In this document: piece by piece, positions 1-7,124 of the stretch | How positions within the stretch are numbered: position 1 is the stretch's first letter | How the letters are laid out: the number at the start of each line of letters is the position of its first letter | Assembly (NCBI RefSeq): GCF_002027555.1 | Contig: NZ_MXAP01000159.1 | Span: 1 to 15,231, forward strand | DNA from: Moraxella equi | Lineage (GTDB): Bacteria > Pseudomonadota > Gammaproteobacteria > Pseudomonadales > Moraxellaceae | Direction: 5' to 3' | DNA length: 15,231 nucleotides | Made by a program: the position numbers and the translations under genes | The notes under the pieces: generated by a model | Told to the model about the DNA's origin: nothing | The model's database searches: none | Seen by the model: only the letters and a program-made list of their open reading frames with translations

Positions 1-483
1 AGTTCGGTTGGTATATTTATCAATGGCAAGTTCAACGCTCTCTTTGGTAAAGGCTTGAATCGTTGGTACAACCGAGCCACGAGAACCGCCAAAATTTAGC
101 GTTTTGATGTCATATTTTTGAATAAAATCAATGAGATAATCAGATGCCACGTCCACCGAAAACACATTCATATCAATGAGTAAATACGGCTTATGTTGGC
201 TGATACACGTTTTTAGGGTTAATTCTGTACCACTTTTTGGGGCGATTTGGGCGTGGTAAATAATCACAGTCGCATCACTGTCTATTACGTTTTGGCGAGT
301 GCGTTTGCGATAGCCTGCACCCATTAGGGGCGTGAGTGGATATTTGTCATCAATGATACCGTCTTCGGCTCGCCTGTCTTCGGGGCAATGCCCACCGCAC
401 GGCATACCACGAGATAACGCACCGTCCAACGCACCCCTATCCACGCCTGTTTGTCCGCCTGAGATGATTTTTGGAAAAGTCAT
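1..483 (-). CDS. Putative molybdenum-carrier-like SLOG-superfamily protein (3' end cut by window edge)
   Basis: The frame is open from an ATG at 483 to the window edge, 161 codons with no stop, so only the C-terminal end is missing. A good AAGGAG ribosome site sits 6 bases before the ATG. The protein starts with ISGGQTGVDRGALDGAL (residues 7-23), then GGHCPEDRRAEDG (30-42), YRKRTRQNV followed by SDATVII (58-75) and SGTELTL (84-90). This series matches the bacterial putative molybdenum carrier / cpYpsA-type family, a Rossmann-like SLOG protein expected to bind a nucleotide-derived ligand. The family name comes from similarity to an algal molybdenum-cofactor carrier, so a molybdenum role here is unproven. 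From memory the family is about 150-170 residues, so little should be missing. It lies 67 bases downstream of carB on the same strand, behind a probable carB terminator. No molybdopterin genes are nearby. Family call is fairly sure; function is unknown. Confidence 0.78.
   Translation of the reverse strand, partial: MTFPKIISGGQTGVDRGALDGALSRGMPCGGHCPEDRRAEDGIIDDKYPLTPLMGAGYRKRTRQNVIDSDATVIIYHAQIAPKSGTELTLKTCISQHKPYLLIDMNVFSVDVASDYLIDFIQKYDIKTLNFGGSRGSVVPTIQAFTKESVELAIDKYTNRT
2..16 (+). repeat. Left copy of a 15-bp inverted repeat shared by both window ends
   Basis: GTTCGGTTGGTATAT here is the exact reverse complement of 15213-15227. This copy lies inside the C-terminal coding part of the molybdenum-carrier-like gene. 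Confidence 0.7.
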
Positions 484-496
484 GATGCTCCTTAAA

Positions 497-530
497 AATT
501 AACCGCCATTATCTCTAATAGCGGTTAATT
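497..530 (-). terminator. Probable carB terminator
   Basis: A perfect 10-bp inverted repeat, aattaaccgc and gcggttaatt, with a 14-base loop lies 20 bases after the carB stop. Read on the minus strand the second arm ends in TTAATT and continues as TTT, a short U-rich tail. The stem is AT-rich with a small GC core, so efficiency is uncertain. It ends right at the ribosome site of the next gene, so it could also act as a translation-affecting leader hairpin for that gene. Confidence 0.55.
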
Positions 531-550
531 CTAATATGTTTATGGGCAAA

Positions 551-3500
551 TTATAAATCTTGCAATTTATAGACATTAAACGGCAATGTCGTCTCATAGG
601 CTTCACACACTGCACGCCCTGCGTTTAGCGTGGTTGCGATGAGCACCTTGTTTTGCAAGGCTTCACGGCGGATTGGGAAGGAGTCTTCTAAGGCCTGTTT
701 GCCTTCGGTGGTGTTAATGGCAAGATGAATCTGACCGTTTTTCATCATATCCACAATGTGCGGACGACCTTCGCTGACCTTATTGACATGCTCGCACGCC
801 ACACCAGCATCGGTAAGTACGTCATGCGTACCGCCTGTGGAAACGATGTTAAAGCCAAAGCCTGCCAGACGTTTTGCCACGTCCACCACCCCTGCCTTGT
901 CGCTATCACGCACCGAGATAAAGACGGTTTTGGTCTCGCCATCTTGTGGTAAGCCTGTTAGTCTGTCGCCTGCCCCAAGCGTTGCCTTATAATACGCCTC
1001 GCCAAAGGTCTGACCCACGCCCATGACCTCGCCTGTGGATTTCATTTCAGGGCCTAAAATGGGGTCTACGCCTTGGAATTTGGCAAAGGGGAACACCGCT
1101 TCTTTGACTGAGAAATGTTTTGGCACGATTTCGCTGGTAAAGCCTTGCTCTGCTAGACTTTGCCCTGCCATACAACGAGCGGCGATTTTAGCAAGCGATT
1201 GACCGATACATTTGGAGACAAACGGTACGGTACGGGAGGCTCTCGGGTTCACTTCTAGGATATAAATCTCATCGCCTTTTACGGCAAATTGTACGTTCAT
1301 AAGACCGACCACGCCAAGCTCTTTTGCCATGGCGATGGTTTGTCGTCTCATCTCGTCTTGAATGTCTTGCTCTAGCGAGTAAGGCGGAATGGAACATGCT
1401 GAGTCACCTGAGTGAACACCTGCTTGCTCAATGTGTTGCATGATACCGCCAATCACCACGTCCTTGCCGTCCGACACACAGTCCACATCCACTTCAATGG
1501 CATCGTCCAAGAAACGGTCAAGCAGGACAGGAGCTTCGTTAGACGCTTGCACCGCATCACGCAGGTAGCGTTTTAGTTCGTCCTCATTATAGACAATCTC
1601 CATGGCACGACCGCCAAGCACATAGGACGGACGCACCACGAGCGGATAGCCGACTTTTACCGCCTCACGAATGCCTTCTTCTGATGATTTGACAATGCTG
1701 TTATTGGGCTGTCTTAGGTTTAGCTTGTTAATCATCTGCTGAAAGCGTTCACGGTCTTCGGCACGGTCAATCGCATCAGGGCTTGTACCGATGATAGGCA
1801 CGCCAGCTTCTTCTAGGCTACGGGCAAGTTTAAGTGGCGTTTGACCGCCATATTGTACAATCACGCCCTTGGGGTTTTCGGTGCGGACGATTTCTAGCAC
1901 GTCTTCTAGGGTAATCGGCTCAAAATACAAACGGTCTGACGTGTCGTAGTCGGTTGAGACGGTCTCTGGGTTGCAGTTTACCATAATGGTTTCATAGCCA
2001 TCTTCACGCATGGCAAGGGCGGCATGAACACAGCAGTAGTCAAACTCAATGCCTTGTCCGATACGGTTTGGACCGCCACCGATGACCATGATTTTGTCTT
2101 TGTCGGTTGGGCGTGCCTCGCACTCATCATCATAGCTTGAATACATATAGGCGGTATTGGACGCAAATTCGCCAGCACAAGTATCCACTCGTTTATAAAT
2201 CGGATATACGCCCAAATTCCAACGCTGTTTACGGAACTGCTTTTGGCTAATGCCCATAAGATTGGCAATGCGTAAATCACTCATGCCTTTACGCTTAAAG
2301 GTGCGGATATTCTCGGCGGTCAAATCGCCAAAGCCTAGCGTTTTAATCTCGCTTTCGGTCTTAACAATATCTTCAATTTGCACCAAGAACCAACGGTCAA
2401 TCTTGGTTAATTCAAACACTTCATCAAGGCTAAATCCATGACGAAACGCTTCGGCAAGATAAAAAATGCGTTCAGGCGTGGGAATGCTTAGGCGGTTTTT
2501 AATTTCAGAAACAATGGCGTTCGCGGATTTGCCTTCCAAATTCATCACTTCATCAAAGCCTGTCGCCCCTGTTTCAAGCCCACGCAGTGCCTTTTGCATG
2601 GATTCTTGGAAATTGCGACCGATTGCCATTACCTCCCCCACCGATTTCATTTGCGTGGTTAGCACAGGCTCAGCTTGTGGGAATTTTTCAAAGTTAAAGC
2701 GTGGGATTTTGGTCACGACATAGTCAATGGACGGCTCAAAAGACGCAGGGGTAACACCGCCTGTGATGTCATTTTTTAGCTCATCAAGCGTGTAGCCGAC
2801 CGCCAATTTGGCAGCGATTTTGGCAATCGGAAAACCTGTTGCCTTAGACGCCAACGCTGACGAACGACTCACACGGGGGTTCATCTCAATGACGACCATG
2901 CGACCGTCTTTGGGGTTGATACCAAACTGGACATTTGAACCGCCTGTTTCCACGCCAATTTCACGCAAAACGGCAATGGACGCATTCCGCATTAGCTGAT
3001 ATTCTTTATCAGTCAAGGTTTGAGCAGGGGCAACGGTGATTGAGTCGCCCGTGTGCACGCCCATTGGGTCAAAGTTTTCAATGGAACAGACGATGATACA
3101 GTTGTCGTTTTTGTCACGGACAACTTCCATTTCGTACTCTTTCCAACCGATAAGACTTTCGTCAATGAGTAGCTGGTGCGTTGGCGATAGGTCAAACCCG
3201 CGTTCACAAATCTCCAAAAACTCTTCTTTATTATAGGCAATGCCACCGCCTGAACCACCCATTGTAAAAGACGGACGGATAATGACAGGAAAGCCAAATT
3301 TGGCTTGAATTTCAAGGGCTTGCTCCATTGTTTCGGCAACGGACGCACGGGGGCATTCTAGCCCAATTTTACGCATTGCTTCATCAAAAAGTTTGCGGTC
3401 TTCGGCTTTTTCAATGGCTTCTTTGGTCGCCCCAATCAGCTCTACGCCATATTTTGCCAAAACACCGTGCTCGTCTAAGGCTAAGGCACAGTTTAATGCC

Positions 3501-3781
3501 GTTTGTCCGCCCATGGTAGGTAGCACCGCATCTGGGCGTTCTTTTTCAATGATTTTGGCAATCGTCTGCCAAGTAATCGGCTCAATGTAGGTCGCATCCG
3601 CCATAGATGGGTCGGTCATAATTGTGGCGGGGTTGGAATTGACCAAAATCACACGGTAGCCTTCTTCTTTTAAGGCTTTACACGCCTGAGCCCCTGAATA
3701 GTCAAATTCACAGGCTTGTCCGATGACAATGGGGCCAGCCCCGATGATAAGAATGGATTGTATGTCGGTACGTTTTGGCAT
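551..3781 (-). CDS. carB: Carbamoyl-phosphate synthase large subunit
   Basis: This 1076-residue protein is the usual full length (about 1073 in E. coli). CarB uses ammonia from CarA, bicarbonate and two ATP to make carbamoyl phosphate for pyrimidine and arginine synthesis. The two duplicated ATP-grasp halves are visible: an N-terminal half opening with [21 protein letters not shown] and carrying [10 protein letters not shown], and a second half opening near residue 565 with [19 protein letters not shown], with [16 protein letters not shown] and [15 protein letters not shown]. The C-terminal 140 residues form the MGS-like allosteric domain ([13 protein letters not shown]), the site for ornithine and UMP in the E. 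coli enzyme. The start at 3781 keeps the family N-terminus [17 protein letters not shown]; the ribosome site is only a purine-rich stretch (AGAGAAAGAGAGA). A weak promoter-like TTGACC with TAACAG 16 bases on (3803-3830) precedes it. The gene is separated from carA by a restriction-endonuclease gene. Identification is secure. Confidence 0.98.
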   Translation of the reverse strand: MPKRTDIQSILIIGAGPIVIGQACEFDYSGAQACKALKEEGYRVILVNSNPATIMTDPSMADATYIEPITWQTIAKIIEKERPDAVLPTMGGQTALNCALALDEHGVLAKYGVELIGATKEAIEKAEDRKLFDEAMRKIGLECPRASVAETMEQALEIQAKFGFPVIIRPSFTMGGSGGGIAYNKEEFLEICERGFDLSPTHQLLIDESLIGWKEYEMEVVRDKNDNCIIVCSIENFDPMGVHTGDSITVAPAQTLTDKEYQLMRNASIAVLREIGVETGGSNVQFGINPKDGRMVVIEMNPRVSRSSALASKATGFPIAKIAAKLAVGYTLDELKNDITGGVTPASFEPSIDYVVTKIPRFNFEKFPQAEPVLTTQMKSVGEVMAIGRNFQESMQKALRGLETGATGFDEVMNLEGKSANAIVSEIKNRLSIPTPERIFYLAEAFRHGFSLDEVFELTKIDRWFLVQIEDIVKTESEIKTLGFGDLTAENIRTFKRKGMSDLRIANLMGISQKQFRKQRWNLGVYPIYKRVDTCAGEFASNTAYMYSSYDDECEARPTDKDKIMVIGGGPNRIGQGIEFDYCCVHAALAMREDGYETIMVNCNPETVSTDYDTSDRLYFEPITLEDVLEIVRTENPKGVIVQYGGQTPLKLARSLEEAGVPIIGTSPDAIDRAEDRERFQQMINKLNLRQPNNSIVKSSEEGIREAVKVGYPLVVRPSYVLGGRAMEIVYNEDELKRYLRDAVQASNEAPVLLDRFLDDAIEVDVDCVSDGKDVVIGGIMQHIEQAGVHSGDSACSIPPYSLEQDIQDEMRRQTIAMAKELGVVGLMNVQFAVKGDEIYILEVNPRASRTVPFVSKCIGQSLAKIAARCMAGQSLAEQGFTSEIVPKHFSVKEAVFPFAKFQGVDPILGPEMKSTGEVMGVGQTFGEAYYKATLGAGDRLTGLPQDGETKTVFISVRDSDKAGVVDVAKRLAGFGFNIVSTGGTHDVLTDAGVACEHVNKVSEGRPHIVDMMKNGQIHLAINTTEGKQALEDSFPIRREALQNKVLIATTLNAGRAVCEAYETTLPFNVYKLQDL

Positions 3782-3821
3782 AGGGGTCTCTCTTTCTCTT
3801 TACTGTTATTACTTTATCAAA

Positions 3822-3847
3822 TTTGGTCAATTTAATAAATGACCAAA
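3822..3847 (-). terminator. Possible terminator after the Mrr-like gene
   Basis: Inverted repeat tttggtca / tgaccaaa (8-bp stem, 10-base loop) starts 1 base after the TAA of the Mrr-like gene and is followed on the minus strand by TTTGAT. The stem is short and the U-tract poor, so it may only partly stop transcription and let carB be co-transcribed. Confidence 0.35.
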
Positions 3848-3848
3848 C

Positions 3849-4816
3849 TTACTCAAAAAAATCTTCATCAATTTCACAAATTTCAAGCACTTCTTTGGTT
3901 TGAATACCTACTTTGTATTTAATCATCAAGGTTACCAATTCTTGTCCATCAATTAAAACAATTTTACCCAATAATTTCTCGGCATATTCTTTGGCGGATT
4001 TCGTCAATGATGAAGTGGTGATAAATACTCCTCGTTCTACACCATTGCCCTGTAACGCTCCCGAAAAAGATTGTAATTCTTTTGAGCCGACAGTATTATC
4101 ACTAGCATATCTTTTGGCTTGAATATAAATATTTTGAATACCCAGTGGGTCTTGTTTAATCACACCATCAATGCCACCATCGTGTGATTTACCAGTATGT
4201 TCAAATAAATTTTCTTTACCGCCATATCCCATCGCAAGCAATAATTTTAATACCGCTTTTTCGAAAAATAGCGGTGTGCCTTGTTGTAATTTATTTAACA
4301 ATTCAACCGCAATTTCAGTTTCAATATCTTTAATGGCATTTTTGGCTTGAGTTTCAAAATCAATTTCGTCATTATCACTAATTTCAAGCGTGGCATTGTC
4401 TGACGATTTTTTTTTCTATTTTTAATTTCCGCCCTACTTTTTAGATAACTTACCCATTCAGGTAAATCAACTTCGTCATATAACTTTTCGCTAATTTCCG
4501 TTTTATTTTGCCATAGCTGTGCCACTTTTAAACCAGTTGGTGTGATTTGATAAGTTGCTTTACTGATACGATTTAAAATACCCGCTTTTGTTAAAGAGGT
4601 AATCGCCCAAGCGATGGCATTTTCTACTTTTGATTGACCAAAGTCAAAACGCAAATCCAAAACTTCATCAGAAAACCCCCCTAATCTGATGACTTCTTGA
4701 TAAATTTCTTGGCGTTTACGAATTTGATTATCACGCATTAACTGTAAAGTTAAAGCACGACATTTGTCACGATATTCACGATTATTAAAAATCATCATAT
4801 TTTCCAAATCATTCAT
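3849..4816 (-). pseudogene. mrr: Mrr-type restriction endonuclease, split by a -1 shift at an A9 tract
   Basis: Two overlapping frames together make one Mrr-like protein. The upstream frame (4816 to 4295) encodes an Mrr_N-type winged-helix region, residues 1 to about 130 (RKRQEIYQEVIRLGG, AIAWAITSLTKAGIL, YQITPTGLKVAQLW), then reads into a lysine/leucine-rich nonsense tail. The downstream frame (to 3849) carries the Mrr catalytic domain of the PD-(D/E)XK nuclease fold: FFEKAVLKLLLAMGYGG, HTGKSHDGGIDGVI (catalytic Asp), IYIQAKRYA (QxK motif), GVFITTSSLTKSA and a C-terminal IDEDFFE. The switch falls in nine A at 4407-4415: ten A, or a -1 slip there, joins them into 322 residues, near E. coli Mrr (304). 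The catalytic frame alone lacks a good start (TTG at 4301). No good ribosome site precedes 4816; ATGs at 4798 and 4795 behind TTTGGAAAAT are alternatives. Mrr enzymes cut methylated DNA. The gene is visibly more AT-rich than carA and carB and interrupts the carAB pair, suggesting acquisition. Domain call is secure; whether it is dead, slippage-expressed, phase-variable or a sequencing error cannot be told here. Confidence 0.85.
4407..4415 (-). repeat. Nine-A homopolymer at the Mrr frameshift site
   Basis: On the coding strand the context is AAT AGA AAA AAA AAT. The zero-frame A AAA AAA is a legal -1 slippery heptamer, and nine A is long enough for RNA-polymerase slippage or replication slippage. 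A -1 shift leads directly into AAA TCG TCA GAC and the intact catalytic domain, while the same frame just upstream of the tract is a TAG stop. Confidence 0.85.
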
Positions 4817-4823
4817 TTAAATT

Positions 4824-4864
4824 GGTGCGTTTATTTTTTTAAATAATATTTAAATAAACGCACC
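4824..4864 (-). terminator. Long AT-rich hairpin between carA and the Mrr-like gene
   Basis: A perfect 13-bp inverted repeat (ggtgcgtttattt / aaataaacgcacc) with a 15-base AT-rich loop sits 9 bases after the carA stop and 8 bases before the Mrr-like ATG. On the minus strand the tail is only AATTT, so it is a weak intrinsic terminator. It may reduce read-through from carA or protect the carA 3' end. The U5 run on the other side would fit plus-strand transcripts, but no plus-strand gene is seen to the left. Confidence 0.5.
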
Positions 4865-4873
4865 TTTTTATTT

Positions 4874-6019
4874 TTATGCTTTCGCCTTTTCTATTTCCGC
4901 CACAAATCTATCAAACAATACGCTACAATCGTGCGGGCCGGGACTGGCTTCTGGGTGTCCTTGAAAGCTAAACGCCACACGGTCAGTGCGTTCAATGCCT
5001 TGATTTGAACCGTCAAATAATGAACGGTGTGTCGCACGCAAAGTGCTTGGCAGGGTCGCCTCATCTACCGCAAAGCCGTGATTTTGCGAAGTAATCATCA
5101 CCGTGCCATCGTCAAGATTTTGTACAGGGTGGTTGGCACCGTGATGACCGTGATTCATTTTTAGGGTTTTTGCACCGCTTGCCAATGCCAAAAGCTGATG
5201 ACCCAAACAAATGCCAAACACAGGAATTTTTGTCGTGTCGCAAATGGTGCGGATAGCATCAATCGCATAATCACAAGCAGACGGGTCGCCAGGTCCATTA
5301 GATAAGAAAATACCATCAGGATTTAAGGCTAAAACTTGTTCGGCGGGGGTCTCGGCAGGAACAACGGTTAGCCTGCAACCCCTATCGGCAAGCATACGCA
5401 AAATGTTGGTTTTTACGCCATAATCATAGGCAACAACGTGGTATTTCAGCTCAGGCTCGGTAAAGCCCACGCCCAGCTCCCATGAGCCTTGTGTCCATGT
5501 AAAGCCATCTTTATCACAGCATTCTTTTGCCAAATCAAGTCCGTTCATGTCAGGGGCGTTTTTGGCAAGTTCCAATGCTCTTTCTAAGGCTCTCTCCACG
5601 TCATCGCCCACAACAATTGCCCCGTTTTGAGCCCCTTTTTCACGCAGAATACGGGTAAGCTTACGGGTGTCAATATCGCCAATCGCCTCAACATTGTGCT
5701 TGATAAGGTACTTAGACAGCGACATCTGGCTTCTAAAATTACTATGAAGCAGTGGCAAATCACGGATAATCAGACCGCTCGCCCATACCTTATGAGTGCG
5801 TCCAGACTCGGTGTCTTCTTCGTTACAGCCTGTGTTGCCAATGTGCGGATAGGTCAGCGTAACCATTTGTTTGGCGTAGCTTGGGTCGGTGAGAATCTCT
5901 TGGTAGCCTGTCATGGCAGTGTTAAAGACGACTTCGCCAACCGTCTCACCGTCCGCCCCAATGCTAACACCGTGAAAAATTGTACCGTCTTGTAGGGCTA
6001 AAATGGCTTTTTTGGTCAT
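4874..6019 (-). CDS. carA: Carbamoyl-phosphate synthase small (glutamine amidotransferase) subunit
   Basis: The 381-residue product (E. coli 382) hydrolyses glutamine and channels ammonia to CarB. The N-terminal CPSase small-chain domain spans about residues 1-190 ([30 protein letters not shown]). The class I amidotransferase domain follows, with the nucleophile C271 in [15 protein letters not shown] and the H355/E357 pair in [13 protein letters not shown]. The start chosen is the ATG at 6019, not the upstream in-frame ATG at 6139, because [12 protein letters not shown] is the family N-terminus and a GGAG lies 8 bases before it; the longer reading would cover the leader region. Transcription probably starts near 6230, giving a leader of about 210 bases that contains an attenuator-like hairpin. 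Carbamoyl phosphate feeds both pyrimidine and arginine synthesis, so control by both pathways is expected. Identification is secure. Confidence 0.98.
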   Translation of the reverse strand: MTKKAILALQDGTIFHGVSIGADGETVGEVVFNTAMTGYQEILTDPSYAKQMVTLTYPHIGNTGCNEEDTESGRTHKVWASGLIIRDLPLLHSNFRSQMSLSKYLIKHNVEAIGDIDTRKLTRILREKGAQNGAIVVGDDVERALERALELAKNAPDMNGLDLAKECCDKDGFTWTQGSWELGVGFTEPELKYHVVAYDYGVKTNILRMLADRGCRLTVVPAETPAEQVLALNPDGIFLSNGPGDPSACDYAIDAIRTICDTTKIPVFGICLGHQLLALASGAKTLKMNHGHHGANHPVQNLDDGTVMITSQNHGFAVDEATLPSTLRATHRSLFDGSNQGIERTDRVAFSFQGHPEASPGPHDCSVLFDRFVAEIEKAKA

Positions 6020-6044
6020 GACACGCTCCGATTTAAAAAAATAA

Positions 6045-6050
6045 ATTATA
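6045..6050 (-). promoter_or_regulatory. Possible second carA -10 element
   Basis: A perfect TATAAT on the minus strand, preceded by CTG, lies 25 bases before the carA ATG. No good -35 is found at 16-18 bases. If used, transcripts would bypass the upstream attenuator hairpin and have a leader of about 20 bases. The surrounding DNA is very AT-rich, so a chance match is possible. Confidence 0.3.
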
Positions 6051-6104
6051 CAGTTATAAAAATTCAAAGATTTTAGTTTTTGACAAATTTTAGACAAAAT
6101 TTTT

Positions 6105-6134
6105 TGGCAAAACTGCCATAATCTAAAATTTAGA
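6105..6134. promoter_or_regulatory. Two adjacent palindromes in the carA leader region
   Basis: tggca-aaac-tgcca (6105-6118) and tctaaa-a-tttaga (6122-6134) are close perfect inverted repeats between the attenuator-like hairpin and carA. They could be operator half-sites for a repressor acting on a downstream promoter. The regulator cannot be named: neither matches the E. coli ArgR box well. A related AGACAAAATTT-like pattern repeats at 6081-6103. Confidence 0.3.
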
Positions 6135-6137
6135 CAC

Positions 6138-6220
6138 AAAAAAGCGAATGATTAAAAATAAACTCAACTTTGCTCAAATAAGGGGCAAAAGTAAAGTTGT
6201 ATTTTCATAATCACTCGCTT
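6138..6220 (-). terminator. Attenuator-like hairpin with U-tract in the carA leader
   Basis: On the minus strand a 13-bp outer stem (AAGCGAGTGATTA with TAATCATTCGCTT, one G-U pair; 6208-6220 with 6142-6154) continues inward with AAAATA/TATTTT and CAACTTT/AAAGTTG, and ends in six T (6143-6138). It lies after a promoter with a perfect TATAAT (6237-6242) and 120 bases before carA, so it can stop transcripts that start at that promoter as well as read-through from tatD. That position, plus a short ORF inside the stem, is the layout of a transcription attenuator. The stem itself is clear; the regulatory reading is inference. Confidence 0.7.
6164..6208 (-). CDS. Possible 14-residue carA leader peptide
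   Basis: ATG to TGA encodes MKIQLYFCPLFEQS entirely inside the attenuator-like hairpin. The ATG overlaps the end of the first stem arm and the stop lies just before the last arm. The middle codons are U-rich (CTT TAC TTT TGC, then TTA TTT). A ribosome finishing this ORF would cover the stem, the logic of UTP-sensitive attenuation in E. coli pyrBI. The ribosome site is weak (GAGTG 4 bases before ATG) and a 14-codon ORF can arise by chance, so this is tentative. Confidence 0.35.
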   Translation of the reverse strand: MKIQLYFCPLFEQS

Positions 6221-6236
6221 GTCGTAGATTTTGGTT

Positions 6237-6265
6237 ATTATATACAAAAAAACAACTTTTTTCTA
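6237..6265 (-). promoter_or_regulatory. carA promoter upstream of the attenuator-like hairpin
   Basis: On the minus strand a perfect TATAAT (6242-6237) has a 17-base spacer to TAGAAA (6265-6260), a 4/6 match to TTGACA. Transcription would start near 6230, after the tatD stop (6297) and before the hairpin. The spacer holds runs of A6 and T7. Confidence 0.55.
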
Positions 6266-6296
6266 CTACTTTTTATAAAATTTTGCCATGCCAAAT

Positions 6297-7073
6297 TTAA
6301 CCATATTGATTTAACAACTCATCAAAATTTTGGCTTGTGATACGTCCTATCTCATCAGGTGTTTTGCCAAAAATATCCGCCAGAGCCTTTGCTACATATG
6401 GCACAAAAGACGGCTCATTATCCCGCCCACGTTTTGGCACAGGGGCAAGGTAGGGGCTGTCGGTTTCTATTAAAATGCGGTCTAGCGGTAATTTTTTGGC
6501 AACTTCTTGGAGTTCCACCGACTTTTTAAAACTGACAATGCCAGAAAATGAGATATACAGCCCCATGTCAAGGCAGGTTTTGGCAAAGGCATAATCTTCG
6601 GTAAAACAGTGGATAATGCCGTGTTCGCACTTTTCAGCCTTTAGTAGGTCAAGCGTGTCGTGATAGGCACTGCGGGTGTGGACGATGATGGGCTTTTTTA
6701 GGGTTTGGCTTGCGTGAATGTGCGTGGCAAAGCTGTGTTTTTGCTCAGCTTTCTTGGTGTCGTCCCAATGATAATCCAGCCCCGTCTCGCCAAATGCCCA
6801 CACCTTTTTGTTATTTAACCGCACAAAATCGTCCACGCTCACCGCCTTTAAAATCGCCTTGTCCTGGCAAGGATGCAAGCCGATACTCATGCCGATGTTG
6901 ATGTCGTCATTAGATAAATCTACCCATTGTCTAATGCTATCAATCTCGCCAAATTCACAGCAAATTGCCATGATACGGCTTACGTTCATCTCTTTTAGAT
7001 TGGCAAGTAGGGCAGGTTTGTCGTGTTGGTAAGTGTCTAAATAGGTCAAATGGGCGTGGGTGTCGGTGTACAT
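6297..7073 (-). CDS. TatD-family metal-dependent hydrolase/DNase
   Basis: The 258-residue protein has the TatD family layout, a TIM-barrel metallohydrolase. Visible metal ligands are H6 and H8 in TDTHAHL, E96 in GETGLDYHW, H132 in VHTRSA, H155 in IIHCFTED and D205 in IETDSPYLAPVPKRGRDNEP. Family members have 3'-5' exonuclease or endonuclease activity on DNA and act in the cytoplasm. The length (about 255-265 usual) and N-terminus MYTDTHAHL fix the start at 7073; the ribosome site is a weak AAAGAGA. It lies 51 bases after the GspE-type ATPase gene on the same strand with no terminator seen between, so the two are probably co-transcribed. Which TatD paralogue (TatD, YcfH or YjjV type) is not certain; the short N-terminus and the GLDYH motif suit the YcfH type. 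Confidence 0.92.
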   Translation of the reverse strand: MYTDTHAHLTYLDTYQHDKPALLANLKEMNVSRIMAICCEFGEIDSIRQWVDLSNDDINIGMSIGLHPCQDKAILKAVSVDDFVRLNNKKVWAFGETGLDYHWDDTKKAEQKHSFATHIHASQTLKKPIIVHTRSAYHDTLDLLKAEKCEHGIIHCFTEDYAFAKTCLDMGLYISFSGIVSFKKSVELQEVAKKLPLDRILIETDSPYLAPVPKRGRDNEPSFVPYVAKALADIFGKTPDEIGRITSQNFDELLNQYG

Positions 7074-7124
7074 AGTTTCTCTTTTTAAATAATTATTGGA
7101 TTGATGATGTGAATATTGGTGCGG

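Noticed and set aside
3849..4301. Catalytic half of the Mrr-like protein as an independent gene starting at TTG 4301
   Set aside because: Coherent Mrr-type sequence continues in the same frame upstream of 4301 to the A9 tract (DNATLEISDND, QAKNAIKDIETEI), and no ribosome site supports the TTG. The split-gene reading explains both frames.
6020..6139. Longer carA start at 6139
   Set aside because: The extra 40 residues ([10 protein letters not shown] and following, Cys/Lys/Phe-rich) do not belong to the family; the ATG at 6019 has an SD and the right N-terminus.
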